From Mariniblastus sp. (GTDB lineage: Bacteria > Planctomycetota > Planctomycetia > Pirellulales > Pirellulaceae): a stretch of 64,000 nt of DNA. The translations under genes were made by a program, and so were the position numbers. Position 1 is the stretch's first letter, and each line of letters starts with the position of its first letter. The stretch is taken from the NCBI GenBank assembly GCA_029247405.1, contig JAQWLH010000138.1, positions 1 to 64,000 of the forward strand, in the 5' to 3' direction. Positions 9,602-18,446 of this stretch are shown here, in pieces. Under the pieces are notes generated by a model. It did no database searches. It was given only the letters and a program-made list of their open reading frames with translations, and was not told the origin of the DNA.

Positions 9602-9901
9602 TTATATTCCAAGCATGGCGAGTAGATCCGACATCTGATTAAGAAAACTGGTGACCCGTGGATGATTCGTCTCAAAGCTGGTGACCCGTTCCAGCAACTC
9701 GCCTTGTTCACTCGGGTCGGCGGCTTCAAAGTTGGCTTGGTCATTGGTGCGGTCAATCAAGCCACCAATGTCAGTCGCAAGTTGACCCAGAACCTCTATC
9801 GTTTCATCATCTACTTGGTCAGGTGACTTGAGGTCGATATTGATCCCGGAGAGCTCCTCATGAAGATCTCGCAGGCGTATCAGTAGATCCGTATTTTGCA
9901 T
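9602..9901 (-). CDS. DUF4404 family small protein
   Basis: A protein of about 99 residues, acidic and helical, beginning MQNTDLLIRLRDLHEEL and containing SFETNHPRVTSFLNQMSDLLAMLGI. An upstream ATG at 9973 exists, but the ATG at 9901 has AAAGGACA about nine bases before it and gives the usual family length. DUF4404 proteins often pair with stress genes and have no known biochemical role; the HPR-x-x-x-LN-x-(I/M)-x-(D/N)-x-L-x-x-(L/M)GI tail is characteristic. It is flanked by two universal stress protein genes. Confidence 0.8.
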   Translation of the reverse strand: MQNTDLLIRLRDLHEELSGINIDLKSPDQVDDETIEVLGQLATDIGGLIDRTNDQANFEAADPSEQGELLERVTSFETNHPRVTSFLNQMSDLLAMLGI

Positions 9902-10104
9902 AAGTGGTTGTCCTTTCAAACAAGCGGTTGAAACTTGTGATCTTGATTGGTGCACCCCGCGTGACAAAGTCATTCATCAGGCCAGATCTCTTGGGGGCTT
10001 AAACTGATTTGAGCGCAACGATCCAAGCCGCGAGCAAAACTTTAAGGTGACAAATAAATTAAAGGTAGGTGCTAATTCTGCAACTTGGTCAGACGAGCAG
10101 TGAA

Positions 10105-10575
10105 TCAAACTGTATTCAATTTCTCTTTCTGCTCGGCTTTCTCTGCCTCACACCATTTGCTTGGCAACATGATGATCGGACAGGTCGATTTTGAAGTGAC
10201 CTTCTGGGCGACCGACCCCATGAACAAGCGCTGCAGCCCGGTTCGACCGTGCGTTGAAATAACAATCAATCCCGCGTCCAGCTTTTTGGCCAGCCGAATA
10301 ATCTGATCGGCAGGCTCACCGAATTCAGCGAAAAACTGAAGCCCGGTTCCATAGGCATGTTCCGCGACTTTGTCAAAGTCTTCGACACAACTATCGATCG
10401 CTTTCTGCTCTTGCTGAGGTCCCCAATCAATTCCAGTAGCGTACGGATTGGGTGGCTCGAGAACGCAGATGACTCGAATATCATTGGAGGGAAAATGCTG
10501 AAATGCATATTTCAGAGCCGCCTTGGAATGATTCGAAAAATCCCAAGGAACGATAATGGTTGATTCTGTATTCAT
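10105..10575 (-). CDS. Universal stress protein (UspA family)
   Basis: A protein of about 156 residues. The ATG at 10575 follows GGAAGAGG and gives MNTESTIIVPWDFSNHSKAAL, the standard Usp opening; an upstream ATG at 10650 would add an unconserved leader. The C-terminal ATP-binding loop is ISTHGRTGLQRLFMGSVAQKV, followed by CPIIMLPS, so it is a nucleotide-binding Usp. It is a second, divergent copy relative to the gene at 8877. It is divergently oriented from the potassium channel gene. Confidence 0.93.
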   Translation of the reverse strand: MNTESTIIVPWDFSNHSKAALKYAFQHFPSNDIRVICVLEPPNPYATGIDWGPQQEQKAIDSCVEDFDKVAEHAYGTGLQFFAEFGEPADQIIRLAKKLDAGLIVISTHGRTGLQRLFMGSVAQKVTSKSTCPIIMLPSKWCEAEKAEQKEKLNTV

Positions 10576-10960
10576 TGAACCTCTTCCGATTGAATATATC
10601 TTCCAGCCGTGGCACAAGTCGCACGCTCTTAAATGCAAACTTGATGCCACACCTGCAGTTTCCCGGGTTTGGCTTCAATTACCGGTCTGTAACGCACCTG
10701 TCGCGGCTATCACTTCTTTTAATCTTTGATACCAACCGTAAAATCTGCTCTGGGCAGAGATTAGTTAGAGTTAAGGCAATGAGTCGGGCGCGCGGTACCG
10801 CACACCACAATGCAAGATGGTGTTCCAAACCGCATTGAAAAGTCTAATCAAAAGCACCCGGCACGACCTTTGCATAGTCGGGACTCAATCAACCATCCAC
10901 CTGCAGCGATCCGCGATTTCCAATTAGCTAAGTCGCACGCAGCAGCTTTGAGTTAATTTT
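10576..10960. other. Divergent intergenic spacer
   Basis: A 385-base region between the minus-strand Usp gene and the plus-strand potassium channel gene. It presumably holds both promoters. I found no convincing FNR-type box (TTGAT-N4-ATCAA), no hairpin with a T-run and no small gene. Confidence 0.45.
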
Positions 10961-11962
10961 ATGCGAACACCGTTACAACGAATTCGATTGGGCGCCGTTT
11001 CACTGGCGTTGGTCCTATGCCTTTCGATTACGGGATATCGCTTCATCGGAGATTATGACTGGCTGCAGTCAACGTGGCTGGTCGTCGTGACAGTCTCGAC
11101 CGTCGGATTCAGCGAACACACCGAGTCCTCGGCGGCCCTTCAATTGCTGACGATTTGTGTAATTGTTTTGGGAGTTTCAGCAGCTGCTTATACGTGCGGT
11201 GGATTCATTCAACTTTTGCTCGAAGGCGAAGTCGAGCGTGTGATGGGAAAACGAAAAATGACAAAAGAACTTAATTGCTTGAACAACCATGTCATCATTT
11301 GTGGATTCGGAGGCCTCGGCATGGATTTGGCCAACCAGCTTAAGCATCGAGGTGTTCCCTTTGTTGTGGTTGATCTTGCCCCCGAAAAGATAATCCAAGC
11401 AAGCGAACTCAATATTCTCGCCATACAGGGTGACGCAACTTCTGAAAACACTTTGGAACAGGTCAAGATTGGAGAGGCTCGTGCCTTGGCAACCGCATTA
11501 CCCACGGACGCCGAAAATGTATTCATCACACTTACAGCGCGAAACCTCAAGCCTTCCCTTCAAATCATCGCCAAGTCAGAAAAAGAAAGTAGTTGTCGAA
11601 AACTGCGCCAGGCTGGAGCCAACAAAATTGTGATGCCACATCGAGTCGGGGCACAGCAAATGGAAAGGATGATCTCCCGCCCAACCACGGCCGACCTATT
11701 CGAATTGTTTGCTGAAGCCAGTCATTTGGAAATGGAACTCGATGAATTCCAAGTGGTTGGAGGCAGTAAACTCTCGGGGGCGACATTAGCGGGCTCGAAA
11801 ATTAAAGATGACTTCAACGTTCTCGTTGTCGGCATCAAAGACAAATCAGGCGACTTTCGTTTCAACCCCCATCCCACCGAGACACTTCAAAGTAACGATA
11901 CGCTGATTGTCATGGGTGAAGTTGAAAACATTAATCGCATGAAATCGGAACACCAAAACTAA
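10961..11962 (+). CDS. Potassium channel with TrkA-N/TrkA-C (RCK) domains
   Basis: A 333-residue inner-membrane ion channel. The first helix (about residues 10-28), a pore loop with the filter-like TVSTVGFSE, and the second helix (about 65-90) form a 2-TM channel unit. Residues from about 110 are an RCK/TrkA-N domain with the NAD-binding GFGGLGMDLANQL and an acidic VVDLAPE strand end. The last part, about 255-330, is TrkA-C-like and ends LIVMGEVENINRM. The filter differs from canonical TVGYGD (G-F-S-E), so ion selectivity is not certain. The P-type ATPase follows after 13 bases, suggesting one transcript for ion homeostasis. Confidence 0.9.
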   Translation: MRTPLQRIRLGAVSLALVLCLSITGYRFIGDYDWLQSTWLVVVTVSTVGFSEHTESSAALQLLTICVIVLGVSAAAYTCGGFIQLLLEGEVERVMGKRKMTKELNCLNNHVIICGFGGLGMDLANQLKHRGVPFVVVDLAPEKIIQASELNILAIQGDATSENTLEQVKIGEARALATALPTDAENVFITLTARNLKPSLQIIAKSEKESSCRKLRQAGANKIVMPHRVGAQQMERMISRPTTADLFELFAEASHLEMELDEFQVVGGSKLSGATLAGSKIKDDFNVLVVGIKDKSGDFRFNPHPTETLQSNDTLIVMGEVENINRMKSEHQN

Positions 11963-11975
11963 ACCGCTGTTGAAG

Positions 11976-14723
11976 ATGCAAGACGCTGAAAAAACATTGT
12001 CAACAAAAAACAACTGGCATCGCCTCTCCGCCGAAGAGGTATTTGCTCGGCTTTCCACTCGAACCACAGGGCTTTTGACGGCCGACGCAAAAAATCGACT
12101 TTTGCAATATGGTAATAATCAGATTGCTGACGCAGAACGCCGAACTTGGCCAACCTTGCTCGCCAGCCAGCTCAAAAGTTCACTCATCATCCTGCTGTTG
12201 GCCGCGGTCATCATCTCCTTCATTTTGGGGGAAACAACCGATGCCGTAGCCATTGTGGCGATTATTGCCCTCAATACCGCGCTCGGTTTTTGGCAAGATT
12301 ATTCGGCCGAAAAATCACTCGCCGAATTGAAAAAACTCTCTGTCCCCGAGGTCAACGTGCGTCGGGACGCAACGACTCACACACTGCCCGCTTCTCAGAT
12401 CGTACCCGGTGATATCGTCATCTTAAAAGCGGGCTATTTTGTTCCCGCCGATTGCCGAGTCCTAAGTCAAAATGATCTGGCAATTGACGAATCGACTTTG
12501 ACCGGCGAATCAATGCCTGTCAAAAAAACAACGGATGCTTTGCAACGGGAGCAAGTGTCGATCGGCGATCGCACCAATCTGGCATTCATGGGAACCCTTG
12601 TCGTCCGAGGACGTGGTGAAGCCATCGTCGTGGGCACGGGAATGAAAACAGAGATTGGTGAAATTGCCGACTCGCTCTTGTCAGTGAAAGCCGAGCCCAC
12701 GCCATTGCAAGTCAAGCTTGGCCAACTCAGTCGCTCACTGGCCTTGATCGCCTTGCTCGTTGTTGGAGTTATTTTCGCGACTGGCTTGCTCTCAGGTGAA
12801 CCGTTCAAAATCATGTTAATGACTGCCCTCAGCATGGCGGTGGCGATTGTTCCCGAAGGTTTGCCTGCAGTGGCAACGGTCGCTTTGGCGATCGGAGCAC
12901 GGAAAATGTTCTTACAAAATGCACTCATCCGCCAATTGCCAGCCGTCGAAACACTCGGATCAGTGTCGGTGATTTGCAGCGATAAAACGGGAACACTCAC
13001 CCAGAACAAAATGACTGCGACAATTCTGAACGTCGCCAATCGACGGTTGGATGTGGGGCCCGAAGTCGATTTGAATCATCAGCTCCATCCCGATTTTGAG
13101 CTCCTGTTGGCCGCCGGAGCGTTATGCAATGACGCTCAACTGCAACCGATCGAAAATAAAACAATCATCGCAGTTGGAGAGCCTACTGAAATGGCGTTGG
13201 TTGAGGTCGCTGCGAAATTGGGGATCAATCAAAGTGAATTGAATGATCAGTTTCCACGCCTGAGTGAAATCGCTTTTAGCTCTGAACGTAAACGAATGAC
13301 AACGCTGCATCAGACCAATACTGGGTCTTTGTTGAAAACCGTTTTCCCCGGCAAGGTGTCGATCAAGAGACTCACCTGCTGCAAAGGCGCCGTGGACCGT
13401 CTGTTGGAGATTTCAAGCTCCATCTGGGTCGATGGCGCCCCCCAACCGCTCAACGAATCTTGGAACCATCGAATTCGCAGATCACACGATGAATTGGCTA
13501 GTCAGGGCGTTCGAGTGCTGGCGGTGGCGGTGCGATTTTTGCAAAATCATGAAAGGGACGAGCCCTTGGAGAGTGGCTTGGTATTTGTGGGGCTGGTGGG
13601 TCTCACCGATCCACCCCGCCCGCAAGTCAAAGCAGCCGTGAAATTGTGCCAACGCGCGGGAATCCGACCCATCATGATCACCGGTGATCACCCTCTGACG
13701 GCACTAAGTATCGCCAAACAAATTGGGATTCACTCTGAGGGGCAAGTCGTAACCGGCCAGGAGTTATCTCAACTTTCAGTCGAACAATTGAGAGATCAAG
13801 TCAAACGTACCTCGATTTTTGCCCGAGTCGCTCCGATCGATAAACTTCACATTGTCGAAGCACTTGAGCACCATCATGAAGTCGTGGCCATGACTGGAGA
13901 TGGAGTCAACGACGCCCCCGCACTAAAACAGGCCAACGTCGGGGTTGCGATGGGGATCACCGGCACCGATGTTTCAAAACAAGCTGCCCAGATGGTGTTG
14001 TTGGATGACAATTTTTCGACCATCGTATCGGCTGTTGAACAGGGCCGAACGGTTTACGATAACATTCGAAAATTCGTTCGATATGCGATGTCTGGCAATC
14101 TTGGAGAGGTTTTCGTGATGACCGTGGGAGTGGTCTATGGCATGCCATTACCGTTACTGCCGCTGCAGATACTCTGGGTCAACCTGGTGACGGACGGACT
14201 GCCCGGTTTGGCCCTGGCACTTGAAGAACCAGAATCTGAAACAATGAATCGTCCAGCCATTCCCTTGGATGATCCAATCTTCAACCGCGATATGCTCTGG
14301 GATCTACTGTGGATTGGCTTTTGGATCTGCGTCGCGTCGCTGTTCACGGCAAACTTGTTCTGGAATGAATCCAAGGGAGTTCAACACTGGCGGACGATCG
14401 TCTTCACCGTCTTAACCATGACCCAAATGGCAAACGCATTTGCTTGCCGATCCGAAAACTCAATCCTGTTTTCATCCCGGTGGTTCGAAAATCGCTGGCT
14501 GTGGGCAGCAGTAACTTCAACCTTTGGACTTCAGATAGCGGTTATTTATTGGGCCCCGCTGCAAACTATTTTTCAGACCACCTCGTTAACAGCCCTTGAG
14601 TTTTTCGCTTGCCTCGCCAGTAGCTTGATTGTGTTTCTCTTGATCGAGTCTAAAAAGCTGCTGTTACATCAAAGATTGCATCAACAACGTCACTTTGAGC
14701 CGACATCCGACACAGCCAACTAA
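11976..14723 (+). CDS. SERCA-type cation-transporting P-type ATPase (P2A)
   Basis: A 915-residue pump. A TTG six bases upstream (11970) is in frame, but the ATG at 11976 is preferred. It has the actuator LTGES, the phosphorylation motif DKTGTLTQNK, the MTGDGVNDAPAL hinge, and about ten membrane helices. Ion-site residues of Ca2+ pumps are visible: PEGLP in M4, GNLGEV in M5 and NLVTDGLP in M6. These match SERCA site residues (E in PEGLP, N and D in M6), so Ca2+ export is the likeliest role, though bacterial members may also carry Na+ or other cations. It is co-directional with the channel gene and probably in its operon. Confidence 0.9.
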   Translation: MQDAEKTLSTKNNWHRLSAEEVFARLSTRTTGLLTADAKNRLLQYGNNQIADAERRTWPTLLASQLKSSLIILLLAAVIISFILGETTDAVAIVAIIALNTALGFWQDYSAEKSLAELKKLSVPEVNVRRDATTHTLPASQIVPGDIVILKAGYFVPADCRVLSQNDLAIDESTLTGESMPVKKTTDALQREQVSIGDRTNLAFMGTLVVRGRGEAIVVGTGMKTEIGEIADSLLSVKAEPTPLQVKLGQLSRSLALIALLVVGVIFATGLLSGEPFKIMLMTALSMAVAIVPEGLPAVATVALAIGARKMFLQNALIRQLPAVETLGSVSVICSDKTGTLTQNKMTATILNVANRRLDVGPEVDLNHQLHPDFELLLAAGALCNDAQLQPIENKTIIAVGEPTEMALVEVAAKLGINQSELNDQFPRLSEIAFSSERKRMTTLHQTNTGSLLKTVFPGKVSIKRLTCCKGAVDRLLEISSSIWVDGAPQPLNESWNHRIRRSHDELASQGVRVLAVAVRFLQNHERDEPLESGLVFVGLVGLTDPPRPQVKAAVKLCQRAGIRPIMITGDHPLTALSIAKQIGIHSEGQVVTGQELSQLSVEQLRDQVKRTSIFARVAPIDKLHIVEALEHHHEVVAMTGDGVNDAPALKQANVGVAMGITGTDVSKQAAQMVLLDDNFSTIVSAVEQGRTVYDNIRKFVRYAMSGNLGEVFVMTVGVVYGMPLPLLPLQILWVNLVTDGLPGLALALEEPESETMNRPAIPLDDPIFNRDMLWDLLWIGFWICVASLFTANLFWNESKGVQHWRTIVFTVLTMTQMANAFACRSENSILFSSRWFENRWLWAAVTSTFGLQIAVIYWAPLQTIFQTTSLTALEFFACLASSLIVFLLIESKKLLLHQRLHQQRHFEPTSDTAN

Positions 14724-15125
14724 ACGAGCGCTTGTGACCTCGGTCGTGCGAAACCGCTCGCTTCGTGAAACTCGCATCGCTTATCTCTTAAATTCAGGAA
14801 CATTGCTGTAATGGCATATCGTTTGCAGTTTGTTTTTACAATCCAATTATTCCTCAACTCACCTTTTTGAATTAATTATTTAAAAGTCCTCTGATTGCAG
14901 CAAACCATCTCCACTCCAAGACCAAACTGATGTCAAAACGACTCTTCAAGCTGCCTCCTGAGTGCTCGAATAAATTGTCATTTAATTTGCTTGGAGATAA
15001 CTCGAATCCAGGGAAGGTAAGAATGTCATTTAGAGAAGAATGTTGGCAATAGGGAAGCCGCCCTACAGACGCGGGTGAAGTTTGCCTACCACAACGTGCG
15101 ATCTCAAGTCCTGAATTGAAATATC
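14724..15125. other. Intergenic spacer
   Basis: About 400 bases between the P-ATPase and the ribosome hibernation factor gene. It is AT-rich around 14820-14890 and may hold the promoter of the downstream gene. I see no tRNA, no terminator with a T-run and no open reading frame worth calling. Confidence 0.4.
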
Positions 15126-15524
15126 ATGAAAATTGAAATTAAAACGAAGAATGTCAAAAGTGAAATCATGGTTCGAGAATACATCGAACGAAAAGTCCAC
15201 TTTGCATTGGATCGAATTAATGACCGGATCAATCGCGTGACAATTCGATTGGAAGACGAGACAAAAGACTCCGCACTTTTTGATGGCTCTTGCCGGATCG
15301 AAATTGAGCTCCAACCCCGAGGGCATGTCCATGTTTCTGCCGTTGGTGAATCCACATTTGATTGCGTCCTGAAAGCAATTCGTAAAATGGAGCATGCTGT
15401 CAAACATGACATTGATCGCCATCGGACGGCTGCCAAGATTCGACATCAAAAATCCAAGCGACACCCTACCTACGCACCGGAGTCCGTCGGTGATGTTGAA
15501 TCTTCGCCGCTGGACGCCGGTTAA
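15126..15524 (+). CDS. hpf: Ribosome hibernation promoting factor / RaiA-like
   Basis: A 132-residue protein with the HPF/YfiA fold: MKIEIKTKNVKSEIMVREYIERK, then a strand IEIELQPRGHVHVSAVGE and a helix FDCVLKAIRKMEHAVKHDIDR. It binds the 30S subunit and helps dimerise or silence ribosomes in stationary phase or hypoxia. It is closer to short HPF than to the long C-terminal-extended type, with a short polar tail. Its position beside Usp, CBS and ion-pump genes fits a dormancy or stress group. Confidence 0.85.
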   Translation: MKIEIKTKNVKSEIMVREYIERKVHFALDRINDRINRVTIRLEDETKDSALFDGSCRIEIELQPRGHVHVSAVGESTFDCVLKAIRKMEHAVKHDIDRHRTAAKIRHQKSKRHPTYAPESVGDVESSPLDAG

Positions 15525-15753
15525 TTGATTCCTTGAACTAAAGTGTCGAACTTCGCTGACGACAAATTCGTCATGAAAAATCAAATGCATCAATCGTGAC
15601 ACCATTGATCTTGTCGAGCCTGCCAAAAATGGTGAACGGGACCAAGACATCATCTTTGTTCGAGAGTTCACGTCCTGAACCCCTACTCTTCATTGACTGG
15701 CCTGCGTGGCTTCTTGTCGCGATGAGCCAGCGGTACTCACCCAAGGAAACGTT

Positions 15754-16185
15754 ATGATTCTGAAGGAATTAATGCGCGAAAATCTTGAAGTCCATAAGCT
15801 CACTCCTGATTCACACTTTTATCAGGCAGCTGAAATGATGCGAGAACATTCAGTCGGCTCAATTGTCGTCGTTGATGACAGTGAAAAAGTAGTCGGCATC
15901 CTGACCGACCGAGATATCGCATTAACCCTGGCTCTCGGGGCCGGCACACCGAATTCATTCGTTTCAGAAGCGATGACTCGCGAGGTCGAAACGATATCCG
16001 AATCCATGAGTTTATTTGATGCGACTCGCCTCTTTCGAACGATTTGCGTCAAACGGTTACCCGTCACTGACTCAGATGGCCGCCTGGTTGGCATCATCTC
16101 GATTGACGATGTCATGGCCCAACTGTCACGTGAGATGCTAGATACTTGCAGCGCGATGAAATCCAAATTGGGCCATATCGTCTGA
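15754..16185 (+). CDS. CBS-pair domain protein
   Basis: A protein of about 143 residues made of two CBS motifs. The ATG at 15754 is chosen because AAGGA lies seven bases upstream; an ATG at 15706 would add an unlikely leader. CBS1 contains VGSIVVVDDSEKVVGILTDRDIA and CBS2 contains VKRLPVTDSDGRLVGIISIDDV. Such free-standing pairs bind adenosine nucleotides and report energy status. It lies between the hibernation factor and the ArsR gene. Confidence 0.9.
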   Translation: MILKELMRENLEVHKLTPDSHFYQAAEMMREHSVGSIVVVDDSEKVVGILTDRDIALTLALGAGTPNSFVSEAMTREVETISESMSLFDATRLFRTICVKRLPVTDSDGRLVGIISIDDVMAQLSREMLDTCSAMKSKLGHIV

Positions 16186-16235
16186 AAGATTGACCATTCT
16201 GACGAAAATTTGCCATCCTCGACCAAAACTCTGGC

Positions 16236-16263
16236 TTGCCATATCGCGATATTCCGATATATT
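16236..16263 (+). promoter_or_regulatory. Putative ArsR promoter with operator copy 1
   Basis: A candidate sigma70 promoter: TTGCCA (16236-16241), 16-base spacer, TATATT (16258-16263), about 43 bases before the ArsR start. The spacer holds TATCGCGATATTCCGATAT (16242-16260), which is close to a second element at 16689-16707 (16 of 19 bases identical). Within it, ATATCGCGATAT is a perfect 12-base palindrome. The arrangement suits autorepression. Regulation is inferred from the sequence. Confidence 0.55.
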
Positions 16264-16305
16264 TATATTGTTGGAAGAATAAAAATCTATGTCTCTGGAA
16301 ACCTG

Positions 16306-16623
16306 ATGGCTCACTCCAAAGCAACTCGAACCACCAAAAAGCAAATTCAAGCCCTCACCGAGGCTGCCGAATGCCTACGAATTTTAGGGCACCCTCACCG
16401 CTTGAGAATTGTCCAGTTGCTTTTGTCGGGGGATGCCTACTCCGTTAATGAATTGGCTGAGATTTGCGGGATTGCGCAACCCGTTACATCGGACCACCTT
16501 CGCTTGATGCAGCGATGCGGCTTTTTAAAAAGTGAAAAAGAAGGCCGCACCGTCTACTACACAATCGCCGAACCGCATCTTGCGAGCATCATGAACTGCA
16601 TCGAAGCCAAATTTGGCGTCTAA
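16306..16623 (+). CDS. ArsR/SmtB-family transcriptional repressor
   Basis: A 105-residue winged-helix repressor: LGHPHRLRIVQLLLSG, recognition helix region AEICGIAQPVTSDHLRLMQ, and wing GRTVYYTI. Cysteines are C23, C54, C71 and C98. The Cys expected after RLRIL in BigR/SqrR persulfide sensors is replaced by Gln (Q37), so the sensing pair, if any, is different. ATG 16306 is used because it yields the standard family length; the frame is open further upstream. It precedes the persulfide dioxygenase gene, and both upstream regions share one 19-base element, so it probably regulates sulfane-sulfur detoxification and itself. Confidence 0.9.
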   Translation: MAHSKATRTTKKQIQALTEAAECLRILGHPHRLRIVQLLLSGDAYSVNELAEICGIAQPVTSDHLRLMQRCGFLKSEKEGRTVYYTIAEPHLASIMNCIEAKFGV

Positions 16624-16688
16624 ATCTTTCCTGATCGAAAACTAACAAGCTGAACAGACCTTTTTCTATTTTACAATTTACATTTGAT

Positions 16689-16707
16689 TATCGAGATATT
16701 TCAATAT
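16689..16707 (+). promoter_or_regulatory. Operator copy 2 upstream of persulfide dioxygenase gene
   Basis: TATCGAGATATTTCAATAT at 16689-16707 matches the ArsR-promoter copy at 16 of 19 positions. Both copies have ATAT blocks spaced eight bases apart. It lies 65 bases after the ArsR stop and about 115 bases before the dioxygenase start, overlapping a TTGATT hexamer that could be a -35 box. This is the sequence basis for linking the two genes in one regulon. Confidence 0.5.
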
Positions 16708-16822
16708 TACTGCTTTACTTATCCCTGTGATTGGGATCACGCAGTACGCCAATTCACGGGCACACCCTACGTCGACATTTTTGAACCAATCCACAAACTG
16801 ATTTTCCCAGAAGAGCGTACTA

Positions 16823-18331
16823 ATGCTTTTGAAATACTTTTACGATGCAGCACTTGCTCATGCTTCTTACCTTGTGGGATGTCAAAAAACTGGCGAAGCG
16901 GTCGTCATTGATCCGGGTCGTGATATTGATTCATACCTCAAGGTTGCATCGGCAAATAAGATGAAGATTGTAGGTGTTGCTGACACCCACATTCATGCCG
17001 ATTATGTTTCTGGAGCACGTCAATTAGCCGAGTCCGGTGATGTCACACTTTATCTTTCGGATGAAGGTCCAGCAGAATGGAAATACGATTTTGCAAAGAA
17101 CTACAAACATAGACTGCTGAAAGACGGAGACACCTTTGATGTAGGCCTTATCGAGCTGGAGGTTCTTCACACGCCGGGGCACACTCCGGAAAGTCTCTCG
17201 TTCCTTTTAACAGATCGAGGCGGCGGGGCCGACGAGCCGATGGGAATATTTACCGGCGATTTTGTCTTTGTCGGATCCATTGGTCGACCTGACTTGCTGG
17301 AGGAAGCTGCCGGGATGACCGGAACCGCCGAGCCAGGCGCTCGAGACCTTTACCAATCCATCGAGCGCTTCAATCAGCTACCAGATTACTTACAAATTTG
17401 GCCCGCCCACGGCGCTGGAAGTGCATGCGGTAAGGGATTGGGTTCAATTCCGTCCAGCACCGTTGGCTACGAAAAGAGGTTCAATCCATCGCTCCAATTT
17501 AAGACGGAAGACGAATTTGTTCGGTACATTCTCGCAGAGCAACCTGAGGCACCGACTTATTTTGCGGTGATGAAACAGGTTAACAAGGAGGGCCCTCACG
17601 TAATCAGGGCTGACGAGTTTCCCGCCAAACTCGATGTCAAGAAGATTGGGCAAGCGATTGCCACCGCCACCGTAATTGACACTCGCTCTCGGAGTGATTT
17701 TGCCAACGCATTCGTGGCGGGATCCATCAATATTCCCATGAAATATCTCGCGGCTTGGTCTGGCTGGCTTGTCGACTACAGCCAACCAGTTTTTTTAGTC
17801 ACTAGCAGCACCAGCATTGCAGAAGCCAATCGAATCTTACGAAAAATTGGAGTTGAACAGGTCGGCGGGTATTTCGATTCTGAGGAAATCGCGACCGCGG
17901 GACTGAACGACGAGATGTATCGAGAACTGAGCCCCGAGGATCTCGCCCCTCAGATCCAGAGCGGTCAAGTCACTCTGATCGACGTTCGTGGCGATACGGA
18001 GTGGAATGAAAATCACATCGCGCTGGCGCAGCGATGCTTCTTGGCCAAGCTTCCAAAAAAACTGGCTGAATTCGACGGAGCTTGCACTCTGATTTTTCAA
18101 TGTCGCAGTGGCGGCCGATCTGCAATTGCTGCCAGTTTGGCCAAACAGGCGGGCGTAGCCAATGTGGTCAACATGATCGGCGGCATCCAAGCTTGGGTAA
18201 AAGCAGGACTTCCGGTGGTGAACGAATCGAGTATTTCGCGAGGTCCTGACCGACTTGCATCGACGCACGAAGCAGCTTGTCAAAGCCAAGCGGTATTTTG
18301 GAATGCTCAGTGCCCAGTAGCCATCGGCTAG
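16823..18331 (+). CDS. Persulfide dioxygenase fused to two rhodanese domains
   Basis: A 502-residue CstB/ETHE1-like protein. The metallo-beta-lactamase fold part (about 1-260) has THIHADYVSG (H56, H58, D60, Y61), HTPGHTPES (H116), GDFVFVGSIGRPDL (D146) and PAHGAGS; the iron ligands of persulfide dioxygenases correspond to H56, H116 and D146. Rhodanese 1 (about 265-365) lacks an active-site Cys in its TSSTSIAE loop. Rhodanese 2 (about 370-465) has the CRSGGRS loop with Cys427. It should oxidise protein- or glutathione-like persulfides to sulfite and move sulfane sulfur to form thiosulfate. It is followed by two YeeE/YedE genes and SulP. Confidence 0.9.
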   Translation: MLLKYFYDAALAHASYLVGCQKTGEAVVIDPGRDIDSYLKVASANKMKIVGVADTHIHADYVSGARQLAESGDVTLYLSDEGPAEWKYDFAKNYKHRLLKDGDTFDVGLIELEVLHTPGHTPESLSFLLTDRGGGADEPMGIFTGDFVFVGSIGRPDLLEEAAGMTGTAEPGARDLYQSIERFNQLPDYLQIWPAHGAGSACGKGLGSIPSSTVGYEKRFNPSLQFKTEDEFVRYILAEQPEAPTYFAVMKQVNKEGPHVIRADEFPAKLDVKKIGQAIATATVIDTRSRSDFANAFVAGSINIPMKYLAAWSGWLVDYSQPVFLVTSSTSIAEANRILRKIGVEQVGGYFDSEEIATAGLNDEMYRELSPEDLAPQIQSGQVTLIDVRGDTEWNENHIALAQRCFLAKLPKKLAEFDGACTLIFQCRSGGRSAIAASLAKQAGVANVVNMIGGIQAWVKAGLPVVNESSISRGPDRLASTHEAACQSQAVFWNAQCPVAIG

Positions 18332-18446
18332 TTTTTTTGCAGCAACGGCCCAATGGACTTGATTTGCCTGACCAAGACACTCCGGTGGACTTGATGTCCT
18401 CAAGATTAATCAAATTGCTCGCCTAAATTTTTTATCGAGTTAAACG

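Noticed and set aside
12467-13039. Long minus-strand frame (190 codons) inside the P-ATPase gene
   Set aside because: It is antisense to a strongly conserved pump and has no domain; it is a shadow.
15063-15671. Minus-strand frame of 202 codons over the hibernation factor gene
   Set aside because: The plus strand encodes a clear HPF protein; the antisense frame has no family pattern.
17837-18403. Minus-strand frame of 188 codons at the end of the persulfide dioxygenase gene
   Set aside because: Antisense to conserved rhodanese sequence.
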